A DNA stretch of 64,000 bases. It comes from Magnetospirillum aberrantis SpK. Its GTDB lineage: Bacteria; Pseudomonadota; Alphaproteobacteria; Rhodospirillales; Magnetospirillaceae. Position numbers and translations under genes: made by a program. The notes under the pieces were generated by a model. It saw only the letters and a program-made list of their open reading frames with translations, was not told where the DNA came from and searched no databases. Below are positions 35,106 through 46,232 of the stretch, in pieces. How positions within the stretch are numbered: position 1 is the first letter of the stretch; every line of letters starts with the position of its first letter. The stretch lies in assembly GCF_011022235.1 (NCBI RefSeq), contig NZ_JAAIYP010000033.1, positions 28,003 to 92,002 of the forward strand, given 5' to 3'.

Positions 35106-36491
35106 CTAGAAACGGCCGCGCTCGCCCAGCGCCTCAAGGGCGTCGATCACCCCCTTGGAAGCCACGCCGGCCTTGGCGACGCACTCCACCGCCCCGGCCA
35201 GATCGCCGGCGCGATAAAGCTTGGCCGCCTCGATGCCATGCATGTGCACCAGACGATGGGGTTCCTCCATGGCCTTGAAGGCGGGATGGTCGAGGATGGA
35301 GCGGTCGGTGAGCGTCGCGCACCATTTGCCCAACCGGCACGAGGTGTGGTCGGACAGTTCCGCCGGATTAAGGCTGGCACGGCCCACCAGCATGTCGGCC
35401 AGCCGCTTGCGCCAGATCATGTGATCGGATTTGGCGATATGGATGGTGACGTCGGGAATGTCCAGCTTGGCCATGTCCCCCAGGACGTCGGCGATGCGGT
35501 TGCACGAATCGTCCATGACGTCGGCGACGCGGGCGATGGCGGCGACGTTGCGGGTCGACATCTTGGCGATGACCGACACCCCCTCGGCCACCTCGGACGA
35601 AGCCGAAGTCTGTTGGGTCAGGATGGCGGCGATCTCGCCCATCTTCTGGGTGACCTGGGCCACCTGATCTGCCACGTGCCGCATGGTGCCGCCGGTGGAC
35701 AGCACCACGTCCTGGCCTTTCTCCACGGCGCGTGCACCGTCTTCCATGCTGCGCACGATCGAGCCCATTTCCTGGCGCAAATGTTCGATGCGGCCGCGAA
35801 TGTCCTCGGTGGCCTTGGCCGTCTGGTTGGCCAGACCCTTGACCTCGTGCGCCACCACGGCGAAGCCCTTGCCGGCCTCACCGGCGCGGGCCGCCTCGAT
35901 GGTGGCGTTCAGCGCCAGAAGATTGGTCTGTTTGGCGATGGCTTCGATCTGGTTGACGATGCCGCCGATCTGGGCCGACGCCTGGGCCAGCGCCTCGACC
36001 TTGGTCATGGCATCCTGAACGGCGATGGCAATGGTGGACATGCTGGAAACCGCCTGATCGGCGGCTTTCTGTCCGGCCTGCGCCGCCTCGAAGGCACCAC
36101 GGGCGTCGGCGGCGGCGGCATTGGAGTTGCCGGAAATCTCGCTGACACTTTGCACCAATTGCTCGGACGCGGCGGCGATGGTCTGGCTGCGGCGGTCGAC
36201 CTCGCCGATGTCGCGCATCATGGTCGCGGTCTCGGTCACCGCCTCGTTGATGTTGACCGACATGGCGACGTTCTGTTTCAGCAGCCCCAGGGACCGCCCC
36301 TCAAGCTGAACGGCCATTTCCTTGAGCTTGTGGGTCAGCCGGCACTTGCCGTCGGGAACCGCGTGATAGCGCCCGTCCAGGATCATGTCGACCATCTGCT
36401 CGAGGAAGGCGACCTGTTCCGCCGCCATGCTGTCCTCAGGGCAAATTTCCCCCTCGTTCACGTCACGCAGCCGCGCGGTGCCCGTCGCCAT
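35106..36491 (-). CDS. Soluble methyl-accepting chemotaxis protein with C-terminal CZB domain
   Basis: A 461-residue cytoplasmic chemoreceptor with no membrane helix or PAS domain. Residues about 60-350 form the coiled-coil signalling domain with the hairpin-tip sequence [19 protein letters not shown]. Residues about 370-455 are a chemoreceptor zinc-binding domain: [15 protein letters not shown] and two later His in HRLVHMHG give the His3-Cys zinc site. In known CZB receptors this site senses zinc or oxidants such as hypochlorous acid through the Cys. GGAG precedes ATG 36491. It is monocistronic. Confidence 0.92.
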   Translation of the reverse strand: MATGTARLRDVNEGEICPEDSMAAEQVAFLEQMVDMILDGRYHAVPDGKCRLTHKLKEMAVQLEGRSLGLLKQNVAMSVNINEAVTETATMMRDIGEVDRRSQTIAAASEQLVQSVSEISGNSNAAAADARGAFEAAQAGQKAADQAVSSMSTIAIAVQDAMTKVEALAQASAQIGGIVNQIEAIAKQTNLLALNATIEAARAGEAGKGFAVVAHEVKGLANQTAKATEDIRGRIEHLRQEMGSIVRSMEDGARAVEKGQDVVLSTGGTMRHVADQVAQVTQKMGEIAAILTQQTSASSEVAEGVSVIAKMSTRNVAAIARVADVMDDSCNRIADVLGDMAKLDIPDVTIHIAKSDHMIWRKRLADMLVGRASLNPAELSDHTSCRLGKWCATLTDRSILDHPAFKAMEEPHRLVHMHGIEAAKLYRAGDLAGAVECVAKAGVASKGVIDALEALGERGRF

Positions 36492-36622
36492 CCCGTTCTC
36501 CTCTCTTGGCCGCCCCTCTCCCGTGGAGCGTTCTCCCTACATCAAGGGTATTAGCACTTCAGAGTAGGCAAAAACAACCCGACATAGGTCAACCCACCCC
36601 ACGCCCCTCTCCTGGTCACGAC

Positions 36623-36652
36623 AAAAAAAGGGCGGAGCCGAAGGCCCCGCCC
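36623..36652 (-). terminator. Rho-independent terminator of the pnt operon
   Basis: Minus strand: a 10-bp stem with one G-T wobble (36643-36652 with 36630-36639), a 3-nt loop, then seven T residues. It lies 27 bp past the pntB stop. Confidence 0.9.
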
Positions 36653-36678
36653 AGGTAAGGGACGCGTTTGGACGGATA

Positions 36679-38079
36679 TCAGCCCAGCGCCCCGACGATT
36701 TCTTCAGTGACCTTTTTCGCGTCGCCAAACAGCATCATGGTGTTGGGACGGAAGAACAGTTCGTTGTCGACGCCGGCATAGCCCGACGCCATCGACCGCT
36801 TGATGAACAACACCGTCTTGGCCTTTTCCACGTCCAGGATGGGCATGCCGAAGATCGGGCTGGCCGGGTCGGTCTTGGCCGCCGGGTTGGTGACGTCGTT
36901 GGCGCCGATCACGAAAGCCACGTCGGCGGTGCCGAATTCGTGGTTGATCTCTTCCAGTTCGAACACCTCGTCATAGGGCACGTTGGCTTCGGCCAACAGC
37001 ACGTTCATGTGACCGGGCATGCGGCCCGCCACCGGATGGATGGCGTAACGCACGTCCACGCCTTCCTTCTTCAGCATGTCGGCCATTTCACGGAGCGCGT
37101 GCTGAGCCTGGGCCACCGCCATGCCATAGCCCGGCACGATGATGACCTTGGACGAGTTCTTCATGATGAAGGCGGCGTCGTCGGCCGAACCGGCCTTGAC
37201 CGCCTTGTCGCCACCGGCGCCGCCCGGACCGGCCGCCGCCGAGGTCTCGCCGCCGAAACCGCCCAGGATGACGTTGAAGATCGAACGGTTCATGCCCTTG
37301 CACATGATATAGGACAGGATCGCACCCGACGACCCCACCAGGGCGCCGACGATGATCAGCAGCGGATTGTGCAAGGTGAAGCCGATACCGGCCGCCGCCC
37401 AACCCGAATAAGAGTTGAGCATGGACACCACCACCGGCATGTCGGCGCCGCCGATCGGCAGGATCAGCAGGAAGCCAAGCGCCAGGGCGATGACGGTGAC
37501 GGCCACGAACAAGGTGACGGAATCGCCCCCCATGGAGAACATGGCGATCAGCACCACCATCAGGATGCCAAGGCCGGCATTCAGCGGGTGTTGCAGCGGG
37601 AACACCAGCGGCTTGCCCGACACCAGACCCTGAAGCTTGCCGAACGCCACCAGCGACCCGGTGAAGGTGATGGCGCCGATGGCCACGCCCAGGCTCATCT
37701 CGATCTTCGAGGCGATCTTGATGGCTCCATCGGGTCCAACGATGCCATAGGCCTCGGGCGCGGCCAGGGCGGCACCGGCCACGAACACCGCGGCCAGACC
37801 GACCAGAGAGTGAAAGGCCGCCACCAGCTGCGGCAACGCCGTCATCTGGATCTTCTTGGCCACCACGTAACCGATGCCGCCGCCGATGGCGATGCCGGCC
37901 GGGATCAACAGGTAGGAGGTATGCGGCGAGATCACCGTGGTCAGGATGGCGATGGCCATGCCGGCCATGCCCCAGCGGTTGCCGCCTTGCGAGGTTTCCG
38001 GGCTGGACAGCCCGCGCAGCGCCATGATCATGCAGACCGCGGCGACCAGATACGCGAATTGCGTGAGATTTTCAGACAT
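36679..38079 (-). CDS. pntB: NAD(P) transhydrogenase subunit beta
   Basis: A 466-residue inner-membrane subunit: eight to nine hydrophobic helices of proton-channel domain II, then a cytosolic NADP(H)-binding domain III with GYGMAVAQAQHAL, HPVAGRMPGHMNVLLAEANV and GANDVTNPAA. Together with PntAa and PntAb it drives NADPH formation from NADH using the proton gradient. Length is usual. It is the last gene of the three-gene operon, with 12-bp spacers. Confidence 0.96.
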   Translation of the reverse strand: MSENLTQFAYLVAAVCMIMALRGLSSPETSQGGNRWGMAGMAIAILTTVISPHTSYLLIPAGIAIGGGIGYVVAKKIQMTALPQLVAAFHSLVGLAAVFVAGAALAAPEAYGIVGPDGAIKIASKIEMSLGVAIGAITFTGSLVAFGKLQGLVSGKPLVFPLQHPLNAGLGILMVVLIAMFSMGGDSVTLFVAVTVIALALGFLLILPIGGADMPVVVSMLNSYSGWAAAGIGFTLHNPLLIIVGALVGSSGAILSYIMCKGMNRSIFNVILGGFGGETSAAAGPGGAGGDKAVKAGSADDAAFIMKNSSKVIIVPGYGMAVAQAQHALREMADMLKKEGVDVRYAIHPVAGRMPGHMNVLLAEANVPYDEVFELEEINHEFGTADVAFVIGANDVTNPAAKTDPASPIFGMPILDVEKAKTVLFIKRSMASGYAGVDNELFFRPNTMMLFGDAKKVTEEIVGALG

Positions 38080-38091
38080 GTCGCCGTCCCC

Positions 38092-38493
38092 TTATTTCTG
38101 CTTCTTCTTGAACATGGACAGCATGCGCTGGGTGACCAGGAAGCCGCCGAAGATGTTGATCGAGGCCAAGATCACGGCGAAGAAGCCCAGAAGCTTGGAA
38201 GCGAACACGTCGGTCGAGGCGGCGATCAGGGCGCCGACGATGATGACCGACGACACCGCGTTGGTCACCGCCATCAAAGGCGAATGCAAGGCCGGTGTCA
38301 CCCGCCACACCACGTAATAGCCGACAAAGCAGGCCAGCACGAAAACGGTGAACAGGCTCATGAAGCCCATGCCGTGTTCGGTGCCGCCGGTCATCTGTGT
38401 GGCCTGTTGCGCCAGCAGCGCGGCCTTGGCGGCCATGGCCTGGGCGTCGGTCGCAAGACTTGCGGCGGCGTCGACGATATCCTTGGGATCCAT
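38092..38493 (-). CDS. pntAb: NAD(P) transhydrogenase subunit alpha part 2
   Basis: A 133-residue protein with about three transmembrane helices ([30 protein letters not shown] and a third near the C-terminus). It corresponds to the membrane part that is fused to domain I in the E. coli PntA but is a separate chain in Rhodospirillum-type enzymes. The extra Ala/Asp-rich N-tail ([20 protein letters not shown]) is soluble. It lies between pntAa and pntB. Confidence 0.93.
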   Translation of the reverse strand: MDPKDIVDAAASLATDAQAMAAKAALLAQQATQMTGGTEHGMGFMSLFTVFVLACFVGYYVVWRVTPALHSPLMAVTNAVSSVIIVGALIAASTDVFASKLLGFFAVILASINIFGGFLVTQRMLSMFKKKQK

Positions 38494-38505
38494 AGCGTTC
38501 TCTCC

Positions 38506-39633
<1,128 letters not shown>

Positions 39634-39991
39634 TATCTTATCCCCTACTCGAGAGACGGGTTGCCTTCGTTGATCGACAGTCGGGCGGAGGGCCGCCCAT
39701 GTGGGGTGCGAAGAGTAATTTTACAACCCCAAACCCCATTCTACCTATCGCTTTGTTTCGTCATTTCGGCATGGCTCACCCTGTCCGGGCGCTGTTGTGC
39801 AGCGCACCAGCCTCCCCGATACACCAGTTCCGGGGCCGAGGCGAGGGGATCGTGCGGACTATGCCATACGGGTAGTTGACAAGGACTGAAATATGCCCGC
39901 CCCAAGGGGTAGGCACGCTCTCCATGGGGGTGGGCGGTTCCCCCACCCTGCCCGCCGGACAAGGCGGGCAGAGAGAGAAGCCCCCCTTCCC
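39634..39991. other. Intergenic region between the pnt operon and pepF
   Basis: The region upstream of pntAa holds an AT-rich stretch with a TAGAAT-like -10 on the minus strand (39738-39743) but no convincing -35. Two GC hairpins near pepF (about 39928-39947, and 39948-39956 with 39963-39971, stem CTGCCCGCC/GGCGGGCAG) may end pepF transcription. Short open frames here look non-coding. Confidence 0.45.
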
Positions 39992-41767
39992 TCACATGGC
40001 CTCAAGCTCGTCGATGAAGCCCAGAACCACATCCAAACCCTTGCGCCAGAACTCCGGGTCCGAAGCGTCGAGACCAAAGGGCGCCAACAATTCCTTGTGG
40101 CGATGAACGCCGCCGGACCGCAGCATGTCCAGATACTTGACCGGGAAATCCGGGACCGTTCCCGCGCGATACACCGAATACAGCGAATTCACCAGACAAT
40201 CGCCGAAAGCGTAGGCGTAAACGTAGAATGGCGAATGGACGAAGTGGGGGATGTAGGTCCAGAACCACTTGTATTCGTCGTCGAAGCGCAGGGCCGGACC
40301 CAGGGAATCGGTCTGCACCGACATCCACAATTCGGCGATGCGTTCCGCCGGCAATTCGCCGCGTCGGCGTTCATCGTGCACCAGGCTTTCGAACTGGTAA
40401 AAGGCGATCTGGCGAACCACTGTGTTCAGCATGTCCTCGACCTTGCCGGCCAGCAGCGCCTTGCGCCGCACCGGGTCGGTTTCCGCCGCCAGCATGGACT
40501 GGAAGGTCAGCATCTCGCCGAACACCGAGGCGGTCTCGGCCAGGGTCAGCGGCGTGTCGGCCATCAGCCCGCCCTGGACACCGGCCAACACCTGATGCAC
40601 GCCGTGCCCCAATTCGTGGGCCAGGGTCATGACGTCGCGGGTCTTGCCCTGGAAGTTGACCAGCAGATAGGGATGCACGGTGGTCACCGTGGGATGGGCG
40701 AAGGCGCCGGGGCTCTTGCCCGGCCGTACCGGGGCGTCGATCCAGTTGTTGTCGAAGAAGCGCTTGCCCACCACCGCCATGTCGGGACTGAAGGCGCCAT
40801 AGGCGCCCAGCACGCTGTCGCGCGCCTGATCCCAATTGAAGGTGCGGTCGGCATCGGTCGGCAACGGCGCGTTGCGGTCCCAGTAATCCAGCCGTTCGAC
40901 GCCGAACCACTTGGCCTTGAGCTTGTAATAGCGATGACTGAGCTGGCTGTAGCAGCCCCTGACCGCCGCCGCCAGCGCGTCCACCACCTCGTCCTCGACC
41001 TGGTTGGACAGGTTGCGGAAGGATTGCGGGCGCGGATATTTCCGCCATTTATCGTCGATTTCCTTGGATTTCGCCAAGGTATTGGTGATCAGCGAGAACA
41101 AGGGCGCGTTCTCGCCCAACACCTTGCCCAGGCTTTGCGCCGCCGCCTTGCGGGTGGCCGGATCGCGGTCGCTCATCAGGTGCAGCGCCTCGGCCGAGGT
41201 CAGCACCTTGTCGCCCATGGGAAAACGCAGCCGCGCCATGGTCTCGTCGAACAGACGGCTCCAGGCGCCGTGGGTCACCGACTGGTCATGCAGCAATTGC
41301 TCGAGTTCGTCGGACAATTGGTGCGGCCGGAACATGCGCACGTCGCGCAGCCACGGCGCATAGCGCTTGGCCTTGGGCGAGCTCAGCTTGGCCGCCAGCA
41401 CGTCGTCGTCAAGGCGGTTCAGTTCCAAGGTGAAGAACAAGGTGTGGCTGGAAATCAACGTCACCCGTTCCTGGATACCCTGATAAAAGCGGCCGCGCTC
41501 GGGGTCTGTCTGGTCGCCGGCATAAAGCAGTTGGGCATACGAGGCGGCACGGTACATCACTTCGCCGATGCGTTCGTATTCGGCGATGGCGGCGGCGAAG
41601 GTGTCGCCGTCCAACTCGGCCAGCTTGCCGGCATAGGTCCGGTTGAAAGCGCCGGCCGCCGTTTCGGCGGCCATCAGATCATTTTCCAGTTCCGGGGAAT
41701 CAGGGGCGGGATAAAGGTCGGACAAATCCCATTCAGGAAGGATTCCAAGGTTTTCGGTAACGGTCAT
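39992..41767 (-). CDS. pepF: M3 family oligoendopeptidase F
   Basis: Cytosolic zinc metallopeptidase of 591 residues that degrades medium-length oligopeptides. The zinc motif HELGH begins at His384 (TLAHELGHGVH), with the third ligand Glu expected about 25 residues on in LAETASVFGE. The C-terminus has the Tyr-rich FWTYIPHFVHSPFYVYAYAFG block of the M3B group. It could also clear signal peptides after secretion. It is divergent from the acyl-CoA synthetase gene. Confidence 0.94.
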   Translation of the reverse strand: MTVTENLGILPEWDLSDLYPAPDSPELENDLMAAETAAGAFNRTYAGKLAELDGDTFAAAIAEYERIGEVMYRAASYAQLLYAGDQTDPERGRFYQGIQERVTLISSHTLFFTLELNRLDDDVLAAKLSSPKAKRYAPWLRDVRMFRPHQLSDELEQLLHDQSVTHGAWSRLFDETMARLRFPMGDKVLTSAEALHLMSDRDPATRKAAAQSLGKVLGENAPLFSLITNTLAKSKEIDDKWRKYPRPQSFRNLSNQVEDEVVDALAAAVRGCYSQLSHRYYKLKAKWFGVERLDYWDRNAPLPTDADRTFNWDQARDSVLGAYGAFSPDMAVVGKRFFDNNWIDAPVRPGKSPGAFAHPTVTTVHPYLLVNFQGKTRDVMTLAHELGHGVHQVLAGVQGGLMADTPLTLAETASVFGEMLTFQSMLAAETDPVRRKALLAGKVEDMLNTVVRQIAFYQFESLVHDERRRGELPAERIAELWMSVQTDSLGPALRFDDEYKWFWTYIPHFVHSPFYVYAYAFGDCLVNSLYSVYRAGTVPDFPVKYLDMLRSGGVHRHKELLAPFGLDASDPEFWRKGLDVVLGFIDELEAM

Positions 41768-41890
41768 TCAGTGACTCCTTGTCCGGAACGGGATATGGGT
41801 ATGTGCATCAGCACGTCCAAGAACGCGCATCTATCAAAAGGCGCTTTGATCGGCTAATCAAGGGCCCGAGAGAAGTTCGGGGGAGGAAGT

Positions 41891-43678
<1,788 letters not shown>

Positions 43679-44434
43679 TCAGGCGGTCAGCAAAAGATGC
43701 CCCCCCAACGCCAGCAAACCCACGAAGAAACAGAGACGAAACGCGCGGTTGCCGACACGGCCGCGCAGCCACTGCCCTAACGCCATTCCCAGCAGTGCCG
43801 GCAACAACGCCAGGGCCGACGCCCCCAGAACCGGCACCGACAATACGCCGCTGTCGGCCAAGCCAAACGCCAGCGCCACGGTGGAAACGGTGAAGGACAG
43901 GCCCAGCGCCTGAACCAGTTCGTCCTTGGTCATGCCCAAGGCCTGAAGATAGGGAACCGCCGGCACCACGAAAACGCCGGTCGCCAACGTCACCACCCCT
44001 GTCGCCATCCCCACCGGCAAGGCCAGCACCCGCCCCCACCGCCCGGACAGCACGAACGACCACGCCCCCAGCCCCAGGCCGGCATAGATGGCCAACGCCA
44101 ATCCCAGGCCGTGCCGGGCGTCGGCCGCGGATATTCCGTCCAACAGACCGGCACCGCCCCAGGTGCCAAGGCAGATGCCGACCAACAGCGGCCACAGCCG
44201 GCCGACCGCACCCGACAGACCGGGACCGGCCGCCAATTGCCACAGATTGGTGACAAGCGACGGCAGAACCATCAGGGCGGCGGCCTGGGCCGGGGGCATC
44301 ATCACCCCCAGCAAGGCCATGGCGACCGTGGGCAGGCCCAGGCCGATCACTCCCTTGACCAGACCGGCAAGGACGAAGACGGCGGCGATCCCCGCCAGAA
44401 CGGGCATGCCATGCGAGAGAAGCTGCGTTTCCAT
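43679..44434 (-). CDS. Sulfite exporter TauE/SafE family protein
   Basis: A 251-residue inner-membrane protein with about eight helices in two repeats. It shows the family pattern near the N-terminus (LAGLVKGVIGLGLPTVAMALLG, here at about 22-43) and a second related repeat near residue 140 (VGMATGVVTLATGVFVVPAVPYL). The family exports sulfite, sulfoacetate or other organic anions, or takes up substrates; the substrate here is unknown. It is divergent from a LysR gene and probably controlled by it. Confidence 0.88.
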   Translation of the reverse strand: METQLLSHGMPVLAGIAAVFVLAGLVKGVIGLGLPTVAMALLGVMMPPAQAAALMVLPSLVTNLWQLAAGPGLSGAVGRLWPLLVGICLGTWGGAGLLDGISAADARHGLGLALAIYAGLGLGAWSFVLSGRWGRVLALPVGMATGVVTLATGVFVVPAVPYLQALGMTKDELVQALGLSFTVSTVALAFGLADSGVLSVPVLGASALALLPALLGMALGQWLRGRVGNRAFRLCFFVGLLALGGHLLLTA

Positions 44435-44521
44435 GCCCTCACCATGCCGCCTCTGGCCTTGGCCGAAAATCTGGGATTTACTGAGACAGCCTTCGCCATA
44501 ACCGAAGCCATGGACGGAAAA

Positions 44522-45409
44522 ATGCGCTTCGACCTTACAGACCTTCGCCTTTTCCTGAACATCATCGAGACCGGCAGCATCACCGCCGGTGCCGAACGCT
44601 CCGCCTTGGCCCTGGCCTCGGCCAGCGCCCGTATCCAGGGAATGGAAGAAATCCTGGGCACCCCCCTGTTGACCCGAGGCCGCCGCGGCGTTACGCCAAC
44701 ACCGGCCGGCCTGACCCTGTCACACCACGCCCGCGTGGTGCTGGGCCAGATGGAGCGCATGCGCGGCGAGTTGGGGCGTTATGCCCAGGGCCTCAAGGGG
44801 CATGTCCGGCTGGCCTGCAACACCTCGGCGTTAAGCGAATACCTGCCGGAAATCCTGGCACGCTTCCTGGCGGACCATCCCCATGTGGACGTGGAGTTAG
44901 AGGAGCACCTGAGCCATCGGGTGGTGCAGGCGGTGGCCGAAGGCGTGGTCGACCTGGGGATCGCCGCCAATTCCGTTAGCTTCGACGGTTTGCAGACGCG
45001 GCCGTTCCGCCGCGACCCGCTGGTGGTGGTGACCGCCTGCGGCCATCCTTTGGCGGCGGGGGGCGGTTCGCTGCTGCTGACCGACACCCTTGACCAGCCG
45101 TTCATCGGCCTGGACGACGGCAGCGCGCTACAGGATTTCCTGGCGGGACACGCCGCGCGCAGCGGCAAACGGATTTCCTATCGGGCCCGCATGCGCGGTT
45201 TCGACGCCATCTGCCGCATGGTGGAACAGGGCGTCGGCGTCGCGATCATCCCGGAAGTGGCGGCCCGACGCTGTCAGGTCACGATGAAGGTGGCGGTGCG
45301 GAGCCTGGCCGATGCCTGGGCGTGCCGACGGCTCGATCTGTGCGCGCGGGATTTCGGCGCGCTTCCAGAACATGCACGCCGACTTGCCGACGCCTTGCAG
45401 GTTCCCTGA
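44522..45409 (+). CDS. LysR-family transcriptional regulator
   Basis: A 295-residue LTTR. The start MRFDLTDLRLFLNIIETGS is canonical and ATG 44522 has GGACGGAAAA upstream, better than ATG 44510. HTH region: ITAGAERSALALASASARI (about 20-38); the substrate domain begins near GHVRLACNTSALSEYLP. The 87-bp divergent gap to the TauE/SafE gene suggests that the exporter is its target, with an anionic sulfur or carboxylate effector likely but unproven. Confidence 0.9.
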   Translation: MRFDLTDLRLFLNIIETGSITAGAERSALALASASARIQGMEEILGTPLLTRGRRGVTPTPAGLTLSHHARVVLGQMERMRGELGRYAQGLKGHVRLACNTSALSEYLPEILARFLADHPHVDVELEEHLSHRVVQAVAEGVVDLGIAANSVSFDGLQTRPFRRDPLVVVTACGHPLAAGGGSLLLTDTLDQPFIGLDDGSALQDFLAGHAARSGKRISYRARMRGFDAICRMVEQGVGVAIIPEVAARRCQVTMKVAVRSLADAWACRRLDLCARDFGALPEHARRLADALQVP

Positions 45410-45422
45410 TATTCGCAACCAC

Positions 45423-45602
45423 TCAGTGCCGCTTTTCCTGCAACCGCACCAGAACCAAGTCCATGGTTTCACGAATCGCCGGATATTCAGCCCGGATGTC
45501 GGCGGCCAGACGGCGCGCTGCTTCGCGGTCAAACTCTTGGCCGTCCATTTCCGCAACCAACAGGCCGGTCAGGGCGTCGATCTTTGCAAAGTCGAAATCC
45601 AT
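45423..45602 (-). CDS. Small conserved-looking protein, 59 residues, unknown function
   Basis: Short frame MDFDFAKIDALTGLLVAEMD to the end QEKRH. An excellent Shine-Dalgarno, GTAGGAGGGTGCG, lies directly before ATG 45602. The sequence is acidic, entirely helical in character and balanced in codon use, with no Cys and no membrane segment. The stop faces the convergent LysR gene 13 bp away. No function can be inferred. Confidence 0.65.
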   Translation of the reverse strand: MDFDFAKIDALTGLLVAEMDGQEFDREAARRLAADIRAEYPAIRETMDLVLVRLQEKRH

Positions 45603-45683
45603 CGCACCCTCCTACGCCCCCGTCCAGATCATCCCTCTTGCCGATGGCTCATGACAATCGGGCGAAGTCCCGAGGCTACCTGT

Positions 45684-45881
45684 TTAGCAAGCGATTACGG
45701 AAACACCATTGCTTCCGTCGGAAGAAAGCGGTGCCAGGGCCGCCGCCTCGTCGCCGTCGGAATGTTCGTCGCGATGGTGTGAAACCTTGAGGAGGGTACG
45801 GACAGGTCTGATCCCGGCATGCAGGATCTCGTCACGTAAAAGGATGCTGGACCAGGAAGTCGCCTTGCCGCGCAGAAACAT
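45684..45881 (-). CDS. Possible small protein, 65 residues, unknown function
   Basis: The frame starts at ATG 45881 with GGAGG 7 bp upstream and begins MFLRGKATSWSSILLRDEIL. The second half is Asp/Ser/Ala-rich (HHRDEHSDGDEAAAL) and probably disordered. The extension to 45986 is not supported by a ribosome-binding site. There is no family recognition, and it is less certain than the neighbouring 59-residue ORF. Confidence 0.4.
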   Translation of the reverse strand: MFLRGKATSWSSILLRDEILHAGIRPVRTLLKVSHHRDEHSDGDEAAALAPLSSDGSNGVSVIAC

Positions 45882-46232
45882 CTTCGGTCCTCCATATCCA
45901 GAGCACACCAGGATACAAAGCAAAAACCATACCAGTTGCCGCGGCGCAGCAATCCTCGGCGGGCACCTCCAAAGGGCCACCCGCATTGCCCGTCTTGCAT
46001 TCAGGGCGACCAGAATTTAAGCAGTCGAACCAAGCCCCGGCGAGAGCTCGCCCATTGCCACCGGCGAGGTGACGACATTCCGGGGGCCTCGACTTCCCAG
46101 GTTGAGATCGCTGGACCTTGGCATACCGAGAGAATACAAGAAACGTCCTGAGGCCCAGGGCACGCCCCGATCTTCGGGCTCTGACAGCCTGAGGGGCACA
46201 TCACGGAAGAGTACAGTTCGGGCGGAAATTGA
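45882..46232. other. Intergenic region at the left edge of the glycan cluster
   Basis: No gene is supported. A small stem CCCGA/TCGGG occurs at about 46167-46179. No clear promoter is visible for the rightward glycan operon. This may be the left boundary of the island. Confidence 0.4.

Noticed and set aside
34967..35137. N-terminal extension of hisZ
   Set aside because: It runs into the region before the chemoreceptor gene, lacks family similarity and would displace the canonical MNELANRALLPAGLRD start.
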